NCBI GenBank assembly: GCA_963834755.1
Contig: CAWICQ010000012.1
Coordinates: 868,001-932,000 of the forward strand
DNA: 64,000 nucleotides
Direction: 5' to 3'
Origin: Dokdonella_A sp963834755
GTDB taxonomy: Bacteria > Pseudomonadota > Gammaproteobacteria > Xanthomonadales > Rhodanobacteraceae
Every line of letters starts with the position of its first letter. Position 1 is the first letter of the stretch. The position numbers were made by a program, and so were the translations under genes. Of the stretch, positions 1-9,660 are shown in pieces. The notes beneath the pieces were generated by a model. That model was not told where the DNA came from. It made no database searches and saw only the letters and a list, made by a program, of their open reading frames with translations.

Positions 1-255
1 CACGGCAGCAGCATGAAAGACGCCAAGGCTGCGGTCGAGCGCGTCGCCAAGGCCATCGCCAAGCAATACGGCATCTCGCATCGCTGGGAAGGCAACGTCT
101 TGAAGTTCTCGCGCACCGGCGTCGACGGAAGAATCAGTGTCGCCAAGCAGGAAGTACACATCCAGGCGGAGCTCGGATTTCTGATGGGCGCGCTCAAACC
201 CGTGATCGAGCGCGAGATCGTGCGCCAGCTCGACGATGAATTCGGCACGGACTGA
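1..255 (+). CDS. Polyhydroxyalkanoic acid system protein (PHA granule region family), 5' end outside window
   Basis: The reading frame is open from the first base and reads HGSS before the first Met at position 13. Members of this family usually have about ten more residues before the KDAKAAVERVAK segment, so the true start probably lies upstream of the window and the methionine at 13 is internal. The visible 80 residues carry the family pattern: an amphipathic helix (AVERVAKAIAKQYG), the strand core GNVLKFSRTGVDGRI, and the C-terminal LGFLMGALKPVIEREI helix. Family members are small cytosolic proteins encoded beside PHA or phasin genes. The phasin gene that follows at 470 supports this. The biochemical role is not established. 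Confidence 0.75.
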   Translation, partial: HGSSMKDAKAAVERVAKAIAKQYGISHRWEGNVLKFSRTGVDGRISVAKQEVHIQAELGFLMGALKPVIEREIVRQLDDEFGTD

Positions 256-469
256 CGCGCCGACGATACGCAACGAAGCCAATCCGGTTGCGACGAGCGG
301 ACGCGGCCCTGGTCCGACGATGGGCGTACCTATCATCGCGCGCCGATCGCCACGGAATTGTGCGGCGCCTCAACCGCGACATTCGCTCGGTAGTGTGTCT
401 GCTCTAGCGCAAGCACCTAAAGTAGAACGCACTCGCGGCATCCGCCGCGCGATCGGATTGGAGCGAGAG

Positions 470-949
470 ATGAGCAAGCCGAAGCTGAAGCACCGCACGC
501 CCGCAGAAGCCGCCATGCACCAAGCTCGCGGCGCCAGCAAGACCGTGATGGACTCCGCCCAGCAGATCTGGCTGGCCGGCCTCGGCGCGTTCGCCAAGGC
601 GCAATCCGAAGGCGGAAAATTGTTCGAGTCGCTGGTCAAGGAAGGCGCGGCGCTCGATGCGAAGACGCGCAAGTTCACCGACGCGAAAGTCGCCGAAGCG
701 CGCGGCAACGTCGAGTCGACGCTCGGCCAGGTGCGCGAGCGCAGTCAGGAAACCTGGGACAAGCTCGAGAAGGTGTTCGAGGATCGCGTCTCGCGCGCGC
801 TCGGCCGTCTCGGCGTACCGGGCCACAAGGAAATCCACACGTTGACGAACCGTGTCGAAGAACTTTCACGCGAAGTGCGCAAGTTGAACGGCGGTTCCGC
901 GCCGAAGAAGCGCGCCGCGAAACGTGCGGCGAAGCGCGCGAAGCGCTGA
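470..949 (+). CDS. Phasin family (PHA granule-associated) protein
   Basis: 159 residues. The frame is open upstream to 236, but the start is placed at ATG 470, where a purine-rich GGAGCGAGAG sits just before it and where phasin-like sequence begins; the residues encoded between 236 and 470 look non-coding. The core (about residues 20-115) matches the granule-associated phasin family: IWLAGLGAFAKAQSEGGKLF, then a long Ala/Glu-rich amphipathic helix. The C-terminus ends in a basic tail (PKKRAAKRAAKRAKR), typical of PhaF/PhaI-like proteins that bind PHA granules and DNA. No signal peptide. Its neighbour upstream is a PHA-system protein. PHA synthase genes are not in the window. Confidence 0.8.
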   Translation: MSKPKLKHRTPAEAAMHQARGASKTVMDSAQQIWLAGLGAFAKAQSEGGKLFESLVKEGAALDAKTRKFTDAKVAEARGNVESTLGQVRERSQETWDKLEKVFEDRVSRALGRLGVPGHKEIHTLTNRVEELSREVRKLNGGSAPKKRAAKRAAKRAKR

Positions 950-972
950 GGCCACGCGTCGTCTTCTTCCTC

Positions 973-1122
973 ATCCCGGCGGATGCCGGGATTGGGCGGG
1001 GTCGCTTCGAAGTCGACGCGCTGGCTCTCGCCGCGAGGATGCCTCGATTTCGTCACTCCCGCGAAAGCGGGAATCGAGCGTCTTTTGATTCTTTGCGCGA
1101 AGGCGCCGGGCCCGCCTTCGCG
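973..1122. repeat. Three REP-like palindromes between convergent genes
   Basis: The gap between the phasin gene and the convergent SDR gene holds three inverted repeats in a row. 973-992 is ATCCCGGC/GCCGGGAT with a 4-base loop; 1057-1072 is TCCCGC-GAAA-GCGGGA inside a longer imperfect palindrome; 1096-1122 is CGCGAAGGCG/CGCCTTCGCG with a 7-base loop. The middle one resembles the dispersed CGTCA-TTCCCGCGAAAGCGGGAA element common in beta- and gammaproteobacteria. None has a T-run, so they are not classical intrinsic terminators, but a transcript-stabilising or stopping role between convergent genes is plausible. Confidence 0.55.
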
Positions 1123-1181
1123 GGACGATGTCTTTCTTGTTCGACTCAGCCCGTCGCTTCGTCGACTTGCAGTTCCAATTC

Positions 1182-3171
1182 CTACCAGTGCACGCCGCGC
1201 ATCAGCGATGCGAATGCGATCTGCTCGCTGGTCGGCCCCTCGAGCTCCGCACGTCCCTTGGTACCTTTCGCAGCCGATGAATCCGGGAACAGGCGGAACG
1301 CGGTATTCATGACGATCTCGTACGCGCGCGGCGCGAGCGCGTAAAAGATCTGCGCGAACGTGCCCAGGCGCGTCGCGATACGCACCGGCCGTTCGATGAT
1401 CGCCTCGACGATGATGTCCGCGGCTTCCTCCGGCGTCAGCGTCGGCACCGATTCGTACATCTTCGTCGGCGCGATCATCGGCGTCTTCACCAGCGGCATG
1501 TTGATCGTCGTGAAGTTGACGCCGTTGTCCGAGTATTCGGCCTGAGCGCAGCGCGAGAACGCATCGAGCGCCGCTTTCGACGCGACGTAGGCCGAGAACC
1601 GCGGCGAATTCGTCAGCACGCCGATCGACGAAATATTGATGATGTGGCCGTGATGACGCTCGGCCATGCCCGGCAGCACGCCCATGATGAGACGCAGCGC
1701 GCCGAAATAATTGAGTTGCATCGTGCGCTCGAAATCGTGGAAACGGTCGTAGCTCGCGCTGATCGCGCGGCGGATCGAGCGTCCGGCGTTGTTCACCAGA
1801 ATGTCGACGCGGCCATGCTCCTCGAGCACGCGCTTGACGAACGCATCGCAGGAATTGAGCTCGGCGAGATCGGTGACGTACGTGTGGCATGTTCCGCCGA
1901 GCGACTCGATTTCCTTCTGCGTCGTCTCGAGTTCCTCGGCGCCGCGAGCGCAGATCACCACGTTGCCGCCGGCGGCAGCGACTTTGAGCGCCGCGGCTTT
2001 GCCGATGCCGGACGATCCGCCGGTGATCACGACGACGCGATCGCGGACCTTGCCGCTCAGCGAGCGATCGACGAAGAGATCCGGATCGAGATGGCGTTCC
2101 CAATAGTCCCAGATGCGCCAGGCGTAATCGTCGAGCCTCGGCAGCTTGACCTTCGAGCCTTTGAGGGCGTGCTCGGTCTCGCGCGAGTCGAACCGCGTCG
2201 ACCAGTTGATGAACTTCATCACCGACGCCGGAATGCCGAGATCGCGCAGCAGCACATTCACGAAGCGCTTGACCGGCGGCAGGCTGCCGAGCGCGGCGCG
2301 CACGGCGCCCGGCATGAAACCGAACATGCGTGCATCGAGGCGCATGGTCATCTGCGGCGCGTGTCCGGCGCGCGCGAAGAGATTCAGCACTTCGCCGATG
2401 CGCTTGGGCGCCGGATCGGTGAGATGGAAGGTATGGCCGTCCAGACCGGGCTTGTGCGCGATGTGATCGAGCGCCGCGGCAACCCAATCGACCGGCACCA
2501 GATTGATGCGCCCGCCTTCGAGGCCGATCGTCGGCATCCACGGCGGCAACGTCTGGCGCATTTTCTTGATCAACCGGAAGAAATAATACGGCCCGTCGAT
2601 CTTGTCGATCTCACCGCTCGTCGAATCGCCGATCACGAGGCCCGGACGGTAGATCCGATACGGGCGTGGATACGACGTGCGCACCAGCGCTTCGGAGTCG
2701 TGCTTGGTGCGGAAATACGGATCCTCGAGATTTTCCGCTTCATCGAACATGTCCTCGCGGAACACCCCGGCATAGAGCCCCGCCGCGGCGATCGAGCTGA
2801 TGTGATGAAACACGCCCGCCTTGATCGCTTTCGGCGAACGCGAGCGCGTTCCGGGTGCCTTCGACATTGGCGACGATCTGGCTTTCCGCATCGGCAGTGA
2901 TGTCATACAGCGCCGCGAGATGAAAGAAGTGCTTGATATTTCCGCTGAGGTCGCGCGCGGTCTGCGGCGCGATACCGAGGCTTGGCGCGGCGAGATCACC
3001 GACCACCGCGACAACGCGATCCTTGCCCGCGCCGAGCTTCTCGGACAGATCCTTGAACTTGCCGAGCGACTCCTTGCGCACGAGACAATAGATCGTGCCC
3101 TTGCGGTGGAGGAGTTTCTGCAGCAGATGCCGGCCGATGAAACCGGTCGCTCCGGTAACGAAGTAGTTCAT
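1182..3171 (-). CDS. Two-domain SDR oxidoreductase (extended SDR fused to classical SDR), one frameshift
   Basis: About 662 residues once one frameshift is corrected. The N-terminal part starts at ATG 3171 with NYFVTGATGFIGRHLL, an extended-SDR Rossmann fold of the NAD-dependent epimerase/3-beta-HSD type, and later has the YFRTKHDSE region. The C-terminal half is a classical SDR: VVVITGGSSGIGKAAAL cofactor loop, NNAG, then S/YVASK catalytic residues. This fusion is a known architecture, annotated as SDR family oxidoreductase, often near lipid genes. The frame changes near 2825-2832: NALAFA in one frame continues as KAIKAGVFHH in the other, fixed by removing one base from gccgaaagcg. Both halves are otherwise intact, so a sequence error is likelier than a dead gene. 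Substrate unknown; the ACBP next door hints at fatty-acyl or steroid-like substrates. Confidence 0.85.
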
Positions 3172-3299
3172 GGCCGTTCTCCCGCAGTCGTCGTGCGCAT
3201 GGGCAGAGCATAGCCGCGCCCCGGCACGCGTGGCTACGCACCTGCATCGCGCTGATGTAAGCTCAGCACCCCGCCTGCACTGCACTGCCGGGTATACCC

Positions 3300-3557
3300 A
3301 TGTCCGATCTCAAAGCGCGCTTCGAGAAGGCTGCGGAAGACGTCAAGAAACTTTCCGAACGTCCCGACAACGACACGCTGCTCAAGCTCTACGCGCTGTA
3401 CAAGCAGGGATCGGAAGGCGACGTAGCCGGTCCCAAGCCCGGTTTCTTCGATTTCGTCGGCACCGCGAAGTACGAAGCCTGGGCCAAGCTCAAGGGCATG
3501 AAAGGCGACGAGGCGATGCAGAAATACATCGATCTGGTCAAGAAGCTCGGCGGCTGA
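3300..3557 (+). CDS. Acyl-CoA-binding protein (ACBP)
   Basis: 85 residues, the usual ACBP length. The four-helix ACBP fold is visible along its whole length: FEKAAEDVKKL (helix 1), the LLKLYALYKQGSEGDV helix 2 with the conserved YALYKQ acyl-CoA site, GFFDFVGTAKYEAWAKLKGM (helix 3), and EAMQKYIDLVKKL (helix 4). It would buffer long-chain acyl-CoA in the cytosol. Divergent from the SDR gene and only 28 bp before the TetR regulator, suggesting one lipid-related transcription unit. Bacterial ACBPs are scattered and often sit near PHA or lipid genes. Confidence 0.95.
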   Translation: MSDLKARFEKAAEDVKKLSERPDNDTLLKLYALYKQGSEGDVAGPKPGFFDFVGTAKYEAWAKLKGMKGDEAMQKYIDLVKKLGG

Positions 3558-3585
3558 GCACAGCGCCAGGCCCTTCGTTCCGCGC

Positions 3586-4215
3586 ATGGCACGCCAGACC
3601 CGCGAACGCATCCTCGACGCCAGCCTTGCGATGTTCAACGCGCAGGGCGAGCCGAACGTCACCACCAACCACATCGCCGACGAGCTCGGAATGAGCCCGG
3701 GCAATCTCTACTACCACTTCCGCAACAAGGACGACATCGTCGAGCAGCTGTTCTCGCGCTACGAAGCGCGCATCGACGACGCGTTGCTGGTTCCCGAAGA
3801 GCGCCTGCCGAATCTCGAAGACATCTGGTTGCAGTTGCACCTGGTCTTCGAATGCATGTGGGCCTATCGATTCCTGTATCGCGATCTCGTCGACATCCTG
3901 GCGCGCAACCGCAAGCTGAAGCTGCGTTTCGTGCGCATCCTGACGCGCGCGTCCGCGAGCGCCGCTGAGCTGATGCACGGCCTCGCGCGCGCCGGGATCA
4001 TGCGCGCTAGCGAGGACGAGATTCGCGCGCTGGTGGAGAACGTGGTGCTGGTCGCGACGTTCTGGCAGAGCTTCAGCGCTGTGCGGAGCGGAAAAAGCGA
4101 AGCCGAAGCTGATCTGGGACGCGGCATCCATCAGGTAATGGTGCTGATCGCGCCGTTCTTGCTGGCGGACGAACGGACGCATCTTTCGACTTTGGCACGT
4201 GCGTACGCGACCTGA
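3586..4215 (+). CDS. TetR/AcrR family transcriptional regulator
   Basis: 209 residues. N-terminal TetR helix-turn-helix at about residues 5-50: RERILDASLAMFNAQG, then NHIADELGMSPGNLYYHFRNKDDI, a textbook recognition helix. The C-terminal ligand domain is helical; the WLQLHLVFECMWAYRFLYRDLVDILARN stretch matches the TetR subgroup annotated near acyl-CoA or PHA genes. The start at 3586 gives MARQTRERILDA directly at the DNA-binding domain. It lies 28 bp after the ACBP gene on the same strand, so co-transcription and control of lipid or acyl-CoA genes nearby is a reasonable guess; the effector is unknown. Confidence 0.9.
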   Translation: MARQTRERILDASLAMFNAQGEPNVTTNHIADELGMSPGNLYYHFRNKDDIVEQLFSRYEARIDDALLVPEERLPNLEDIWLQLHLVFECMWAYRFLYRDLVDILARNRKLKLRFVRILTRASASAAELMHGLARAGIMRASEDEIRALVENVVLVATFWQSFSAVRSGKSEAEADLGRGIHQVMVLIAPFLLADERTHLSTLARAYAT

Positions 4216-4308
4216 TTGTACCAATCCAAACCGTCATTCCGGCGAGAGTCGGGCCATTCTGATTTTGCGTTACACGCAAAACACGAATGAATGCGCGTTT
4301 CACGGGAA

Positions 4309-4485
4309 CTAGAGATTTCTTAGCTTTCTCTGATGCCGATCTGCTTTGTCCTTGGAAATTCTGCTCAGGTTGTTCAGTACTTCCGTAACGACTGAATCAT
4401 CGGCTTTCGGCTTTTGCTGAGCCAAAGTGAGCGCACGCTTTAGGACCGCGTAGGCCTTTGCTCCTCGCTTCCTGATGATTTTCAT
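4309..4485 (-). CDS. Possible small hypothetical ORF (58 aa) in a low-GC patch
   Basis: An ATG at 4485 opens a 58-residue basic frame (begins MKIIRKRGAKAYAVLKRA, ends RQRKLRNL-like) that stops at TAG 4309. The patch 4216-4590 is clearly less GC-rich than its neighbours and does not use the GC-rich third positions of the surrounding genes, so it may be acquired or simply non-coding. There is no strong ribosome site and I do not recognise the product. An in-frame stop lies six codons upstream of the ATG. Treat as a candidate only. Confidence 0.25.
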   Translation of the reverse strand: MKIIRKRGAKAYAVLKRALTLAQQKPKADDSVVTEVLNNLSRISKDKADRHQRKLRNL

Positions 4486-4595
4486 GATGCCGCTGCCGAA
4501 TTAGGTAGACAAAGGCCCCAATACGGGATTTGGCAGTCGGTCCGGACAAGAGGAAGGTAGGTGGCCACGCGTCTCGGTGGGACATCAGGGGGAAT

Positions 4596-5336
4596 CTATC
4601 GACCCGGCCTGATCTGATTCCGCTCCTGCCGCCGATCCCAGGCGCGCAATTCGTCGCGAAGATGCGCGACGCGCTGACGTCCGAGCGCATTGCGTTGTTC
4701 GTCGAGCACGGACGCACCGAGCAATTCGGCGAGACGCTGCGCGGTCGGCAGCAGCATTTCCCAGGCGTCGAGCGCCGGCAGCGGTCCCGGCAGCGTCATG
4801 AACAGCGTCACGCCCGGCGTCTGCAGGGTATCGAGCTTGCTCATGTCGAAGCTGCCCGGCTTGACCATGTTGGCCATGCTGAAAACCGGTCCTTCCTCGG
4901 CCTTGCCCGACGCGAGGCGATGGAAGATGCCCATGTCGCCGAATTCGAGTCCGGCTTTCTCCGCGGCGACGACGACATCGGAGCCGGCGAGTGTACGACC
5001 CGTCCGCGCGGCGACGAACAAGGTCACGATACGTTCGATCTTGCGATCCGGACGTGTGCCGACGTGCGAACGCGACGCCGGCCGCGCCGCGCCTTCGCGG
5101 CCGAGTCGATCGAGTTCGGCGCGCAGCGAGACATCGAGTTCGCCCTGCGCCGGCTCGCCGTCGGCCGATCCGAGCGTCGGCTCGATGCGTTCGTCCTCGG
5201 CGCGTTTCGCCGAGCGGCGCTCGCCCTGCCCCGGTCTTCTCGGGCGACCGAAGAAATAGATCAGCGCCAGCACGATCACGCCGATGACGGCAACGATGAT
5301 GCGCAGCTCAGTCGCGCTCAGGGCCTGCTGTTCCAC
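4596..5336 (-). CDS. zipA: Cell division protein ZipA
   Basis: 246 residues. N-terminal membrane anchor at about residues 11-30 (RIIVAVIGVIVLALIYFFG), a basic/acidic linker with no Pro/Gln-rich expansion, and a C-terminal ZipA FtsZ-binding domain from about 103 to 235 (ERIVTLFVAARTGRTLAGSD, then FGDMGIFHRL, FSMANMVKPGSFD and PGVTLFMTLPGPL), all typical of ZipA_C. It tethers FtsZ to the inner membrane at the septum. It sits 15 bp downstream of smc on the same strand, the standard order in this group; the ligA gene that often follows is absent here. Shorter linker than in E. coli ZipA. Confidence 0.92.
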   Translation of the reverse strand: MEQQALSATELRIIVAVIGVIVLALIYFFGRPRRPGQGERRSAKRAEDERIEPTLGSADGEPAQGELDVSLRAELDRLGREGAARPASRSHVGTRPDRKIERIVTLFVAARTGRTLAGSDVVVAAEKAGLEFGDMGIFHRLASGKAEEGPVFSMANMVKPGSFDMSKLDTLQTPGVTLFMTLPGPLPALDAWEMLLPTAQRLAELLGASVLDEQRNALGRQRVAHLRDELRAWDRRQERNQIRPGR

Positions 5337-5351
5337 GCGCTGCTCCTCGAC

Positions 5352-8300
5352 TCAGGCGGCTCCGGCGAGTTTAGCGGCTTCGGCGAGATCCACCTGCACC
5401 AGCCGCGATACGCCGGGTTCGCGCATGGTAACGCCGCAGAGCTGGTGCGCGGCTTCCATCGTGCCCTTGTTGTGGGTGACGAAGATGAACTGCACGCGCT
5501 CGCTCATCTCGGTGACCAGCGAGGAGAAGCGGCCGATATTGGCCTCGTCGAGCGGCGCATCCACCTCGTCGAGCAGGCAGAACGGCGCAGGATTCAGCCG
5601 GAAAATCGAGAACACGAGCGCGACCGCGGTCAGTGCCTTCTCGCCGCCGGAAAGGAGCGAAATCGAGCTGACGCGCTTGCCCGGCGGCCGAGCCATGATC
5701 GTGACGCCGGTCGAGAGGAGATCGTCGCCCGTCATTTCCAGATAAGCATGCCCGCCGCCGAACAGGCGCGGGAACAGCTCCTGGATACCGGTGTTGACGC
5801 GATCGAACGTTTCCTTGAAGCGCGCGCGCGTTTCCTTGTCGATCTTGCGGATCGCGCCTTCGAGCGTTTCGAGCGCGGTGTTGAGATCGGTCAATTGCGC
5901 GTCGAGATAGGTCTTGCGCTGCGACTGCTCGTCGAATTCCTGGATCGCGGCGAGGTTCACCGGTTCGAGTCGACGGATCTTCTGTTCGAGATCGGTCAAC
6001 TCGGCCTGCCATTGTTCCGCTTCGGCTTCCGCAGGCACGGCATCCAGAATTTCGTTGAGCTCGAAACCCGGCTTCGGTAATCGCCGTGCTGAGCGCTTGC
6101 GCACGCAGACGGTGCTCCTGTTCACGCAGGCGCATTTCGGCGATTTCGTCGCGACGTTCGTTCAGCGCCTGCTCGATGCGATGACGATCCTGTTCGAGCC
6201 GACGCAGTTCGGCATCCTGTTCCTGCAGTACCTGGCGTGCTTCGACGAGCTGCTTGTCGACGAGCAGGCGCTGACTGAGATAACTCTGCCGCTCGTTCTC
6301 CAGACCCGCGACCGGATCGCTGCCGGACACGAGCTGCGCCGCGATCTCGGTACGGCGCGAGTCGAACTGCACGAGCTGGCCTTGCATGCGCTGCAAGGAC
6401 TGCTCGAGCGACGTCAGCGATGCGCGCCTTGATTCGACCGACAGCGCCATCTGATGCGCACTGTCGCTGGCCTCGTGCGCGTTCATGCGCGTCTCTTCGC
6501 GCGCTTCGAGCAATGCCCGGCGTTCGCTGTCCAGCGTTTGTCGACGGCGTTCCATATCGCTCATCTGAGAGATGGCGGTTTCGAGCCGGCCGCGCGCCTC
6601 GCGCGCCTGCTCGCGATCGCCGGCGATGCGGCGTTCCAGTTCTTCGAGTTCGGCGGCGACTCGGCCCATGCGTTCGCGCGCGCCGTCGATGCGCCCGCGT
6701 TGGCTCTGCAACTGACCGGCGATCTCGGCGAGACGCTTGTGCGCGACATACACCTCGCGCTGAGCATCGTCGCGCGCTTGTTCGGCGTCGGTGCGCTCAC
6801 GCTTGCCCGTGCCGGCGGCTTCGACGTGCGCGGCGATTTCACGCTCGAGCTCGCCCGAAGTTTTCTTGAGCTCACGGATCTCGCGTTCGCGCGCGATGAC
6901 GCCGACACGCGAGTCCGATCCGCGCAGAACGCGCGCAAATCCGGCGCCGAACCATTCGCCGCTCGGCGTCACCACGGACTCGTCGTCGCCAAGGCGCGTC
7001 GCCAGCGCGCGTGCTTCATCGATCGTTCGCGCGGTGCGCACGCGTGCGAGCATGCGTCGCGCCGCGGCGGGACCTTTGGTTACGGCCGCCAGCGTGCCTT
7101 CGGGCCCTCGATCGGGGTCCGCCGCGTTCGACATCAAGGTGAGATCGGCCGCTTCGAGCGAAGCGAGCCGCGCGGCCGGATCGGCGACATCATCGACGAT
7201 CGCGGCTTCGAGCCAACCGTCGAGCACCGTTTCGACCGCGCGCTCCCAGCCGGTTTCGACTTGCAGAATCTCGCCGAGCCGGCGTGGATTGCCCAAGCCC
7301 GCGCTTTGCAGCCATTCGGCTGCGGCAGCGCCGCGTTTCGCCGAGCGCTGCGTGTTGCAACGCTTCGAGCGATGCGAGGCGTCCGCGGACCGTTTCAAGC
7401 TCGCCGCGTTTCGCGCTCAGCGCGGTGTGCTGAGCGCGTTCGCGTTCGAGCAGGGTTTCCGCTGCAGTGCGTCGTTCGTCCAAGCTGCGGCTTACGGTTT
7501 CGACCTCTGCCTGCGCGTTCGCGTGTTGCGTTTCGAGCGATTGCAGCGCCTTGCCAAGCTCGTCGAGATTTGCCGCGGCACGTTCTGCTTCGAGCGTCGC
7601 GCGACGCTGATCGGCTTCGAGCAGACGTCGATCGAGATATTCGATGTGCGTGCGCTCGACCTCGGCCGATTGGGTTGCCTGCGAAGAAACGCCGGCGTGC
7701 GCATCCCATTGCGTCTGCCATTCGGCGAGCTTCGCTTCGGCCGCGCGAGCCGCCTCCGCGGCTGAGTCGTCGGCGGCACGCAATTGCGCCATCTTCGGTT
7801 CCGCTTCGGCCAGCACGCGCAGCACTTCGTCGTGACGCACGCGGTCGTCGGCGATGTGTGCCGCGAGCTCGCCGTGCGCGCGTTCGGTTTCGTCACGCGC
7901 GCGCTGCAATTGTTCGGTCAATTCCTTGTGATGCTGGATCCGCTGCTCGACGCGGGCGATTTCCGCGCCGATCTTGTAGACCTCGGCCTGTACCTTGTTG
8001 AGATGCTCGGCGTGCGCCGTATGCTTGTCGCGACCGGTTTCGAGCTCCGCTTCGCAATGACGCTGCTCGGCGACTTGCTGCTCGATCGCGAGCTCGGCCT
8101 TGCGCAGTTCGGCCGAATGCGCGCCGACGGCGGCCTGCGCCTCGCGCAGGCTCAGCGCCTTGAGCTCGGCTTCTTTCTTCTTCTGCTCGTTCTTGTAGCC
8201 CTGCCAACGTTCGGCCGCCCGCGCCTGACGCTTGAGATGTTCGAGTTGCTTTTCGACTTCGTCGCGCACGTCGCGCACGCGGTCGAGGTTTTCGCGCGTC

Positions 8301-8857
8301 GCCTTGATGCGGCTCTCGGTTTCCTTGCGGCGCTCCTTGTACTTCGAGATGCCGGCCGCTTCCTCGAGATGATTGCGCAACTGCTCCGGATCGGCTTCGA
8401 CGATCTCGCTGATCATCCCTTGTTCGATGATCGAGTAGCTGCGCGGACCGAGGCCGGTGCCGAGAAAAATATCGGTGATGTCGCGGCGACGGCAGCGCAC
8501 GCCGTTGAGGAAATACTGCGACTGGCCGTCGCGGCTGACGATGCGCTTGACCGAAATCTCGTTGTAGCTCGCGTATTCGCCGACGATGAGCCCGTCGGAG
8601 TTGTCGAACAGAAGTTCGACCATCGCGCTGCCGACCGGCTTGCGTCCGGAAGAGCCCGAGAAGATCACGTCGGTCAATGCATCGCCGCGCAGGCGGCTTG
8701 CTGCGCTTTCGCCCATGACCCAGCGGATCGCATCGATGATGTTCGATTTGCCGCAACCGTTCGGTCCGACGATGCCGGACATGTTGGTGGGCAGGTGCAG
8801 CGTGGTCGGATCGACGAAGGATTTGAATCCGGCCAGTTTGATCGTGGTCAAGCGCAT
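5352..8857 (-). CDS. smc: Chromosome partition protein Smc, interrupted by two frameshifts
   Basis: About 1168 residues after two one-base corrections, the normal Smc length. Start ATG 8857 (MRLTTIKLAGFKSF). N-terminal ATPase lobe: Walker A GPNGCGKSN near residue 31, then QGMISEIVEA. Long coiled coils flank a hinge around the GWERAVETVLDGWLEA segment. C-terminal lobe: signature LLSGGEKALTA and Walker B FCLLDEVDAPLDEAN. Frame changes occur near 7335-7350 (remove one base from ggcgaaacgcgg to rejoin ALG with RGAAAAEWLQ) and near 6068-6075 (ccggg/ttt, one base extra, rejoining ITEAGF with ELNEILDA). Smc with ScpA and ScpB condenses and segregates the chromosome; scpAB lie 1.1 kb away. Loss of Smc would be costly, so both shifts are probably sequence errors. 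Confidence 0.93.
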
Positions 8858-9091
8858 GGAAACAAGAGCCTCGGATGCTCCGCGCACGCGGGCATCGGCA
8901 AAGAATACGGTGGTTGCGCCGACTCCGCTCGGCCGAAGGCGGATGCGGGAAGGCGCCGTTTTTTGTGCGGGGCGCGGATTTTCAGGCCCGCGCGCGTGTT
9001 GCGCAACCGCTGGATGCGGATCGGCCAGCGTCCGGACCGACGCACGGCCTCGACGGGCGTTGCCGATCCGCGCGATTTGCCTCCGGACTCG

Positions 9092-9364
9092 TCATCGAAT
9101 TTCTTCCGGCGTGCGCGCGTCGATGGCCAGCGCGTGGATGTCCGTCTGCATGAGATCGCCGAGCGCTGCGTAGACCGCCCGATGCCGCGCCAGCGCGGAC
9201 TTTCCGACGAATGCGTCGCTGACGATGCGCACGCGGAAATGCCCGCGCCCGTCGCGTGCGCCGGCGTGCCCTGCGTGGCGTTGGCTTTCGTCCTCGATAT
9301 CGAGCGTTTTCGGTGCCAGGGTCGCGGTCAAGCGCGCGCGGATCGACTCGACGCGCCCGCTCAC
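9092..9364 (-). CDS. BolA family protein
   Basis: 90 residues. The BolA fold is recognisable: RVESIRARLTATLAP at the start, then the central ESQRHAGH... segment that corresponds to the conserved DESHKHAGH motif with its His ligand, HFRVRIVSDAFVGKSALARHRAVYAALGDLM as the helix-turn-helix-like part, and IHALAIDARTPEE at the end. BolA proteins pair with monothiol glutaredoxins in iron-sulfur handling or act in stress and envelope control. The ATG overlaps the stop of the YciI gene (ATGA), so the two are translationally coupled. Confidence 0.9.
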   Translation of the reverse strand: MSGRVESIRARLTATLAPKTLDIEDESQRHAGHAGARDGRGHFRVRIVSDAFVGKSALARHRAVYAALGDLMQTDIHALAIDARTPEEIR

Positions 9365-9660
9365 GGCAACGTCTTCCGGAACGGCTGCACGACGACTTCC
9401 CGGTAGACACCGGCGGCCATGTATGGATCGGCATCCGCCCAGCGCCTGGCCGCGGCGAGATCGTTGAATTCGGCGATGATCAAACTGCCGGTGAAGCCCG
9501 CAGGACCCGGATCTTCGGCATCGATCGCCGGAAACGGACCGGCGAGGAGAAGCCGTCCTTCGGCCAGGAGTTCACGCAGACGTTCCACGTGCGCCGGTCG
9601 CGCTCTCTGTCGACGCGCGAGTGAATCCTTATCGTCGATGCCGGTGATCGCGTACCACAT
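9361..9660 (-). CDS. YciI family protein
   Basis: 99 residues, the family length. The dimeric alpha/beta ferredoxin-like YciI fold is visible: MWYAITGIDDKDSLARRQRARPAH, the LRELLAEGRLLLAGPFPA strand-turn with the conserved G-PF, then GSLIIAEFNDLAAARRWADADPY and a basic C-terminal strand. The conserved His in RPAHVERL and Asp in DADPY are the proposed active-site pair. Function is not known biochemically for most members. It heads a minus-strand unit YciI-BolA followed after 234 bp by smc-zipA. The N-terminal Met at 9660 is the only good start. Confidence 0.9.
   Translation of the reverse strand: MWYAITGIDDKDSLARRQRARPAHVERLRELLAEGRLLLAGPFPAIDAEDPGPAGFTGSLIIAEFNDLAAARRWADADPYMAAGVYREVVVQPFRKTLP

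Noticed and set aside
745..2541. Long minus-strand open frame over the SDR gene and intergenic region
   Set aside because: Arg-rich, unrelated sequence in a frame shadowing the SDR gene; typical of high-GC antisense frames.
1644..2900. Long plus-strand frame opposite the SDR gene
   Set aside because: Antisense shadow; the SDR residues on the other strand are conserved and this frame has no family resemblance.
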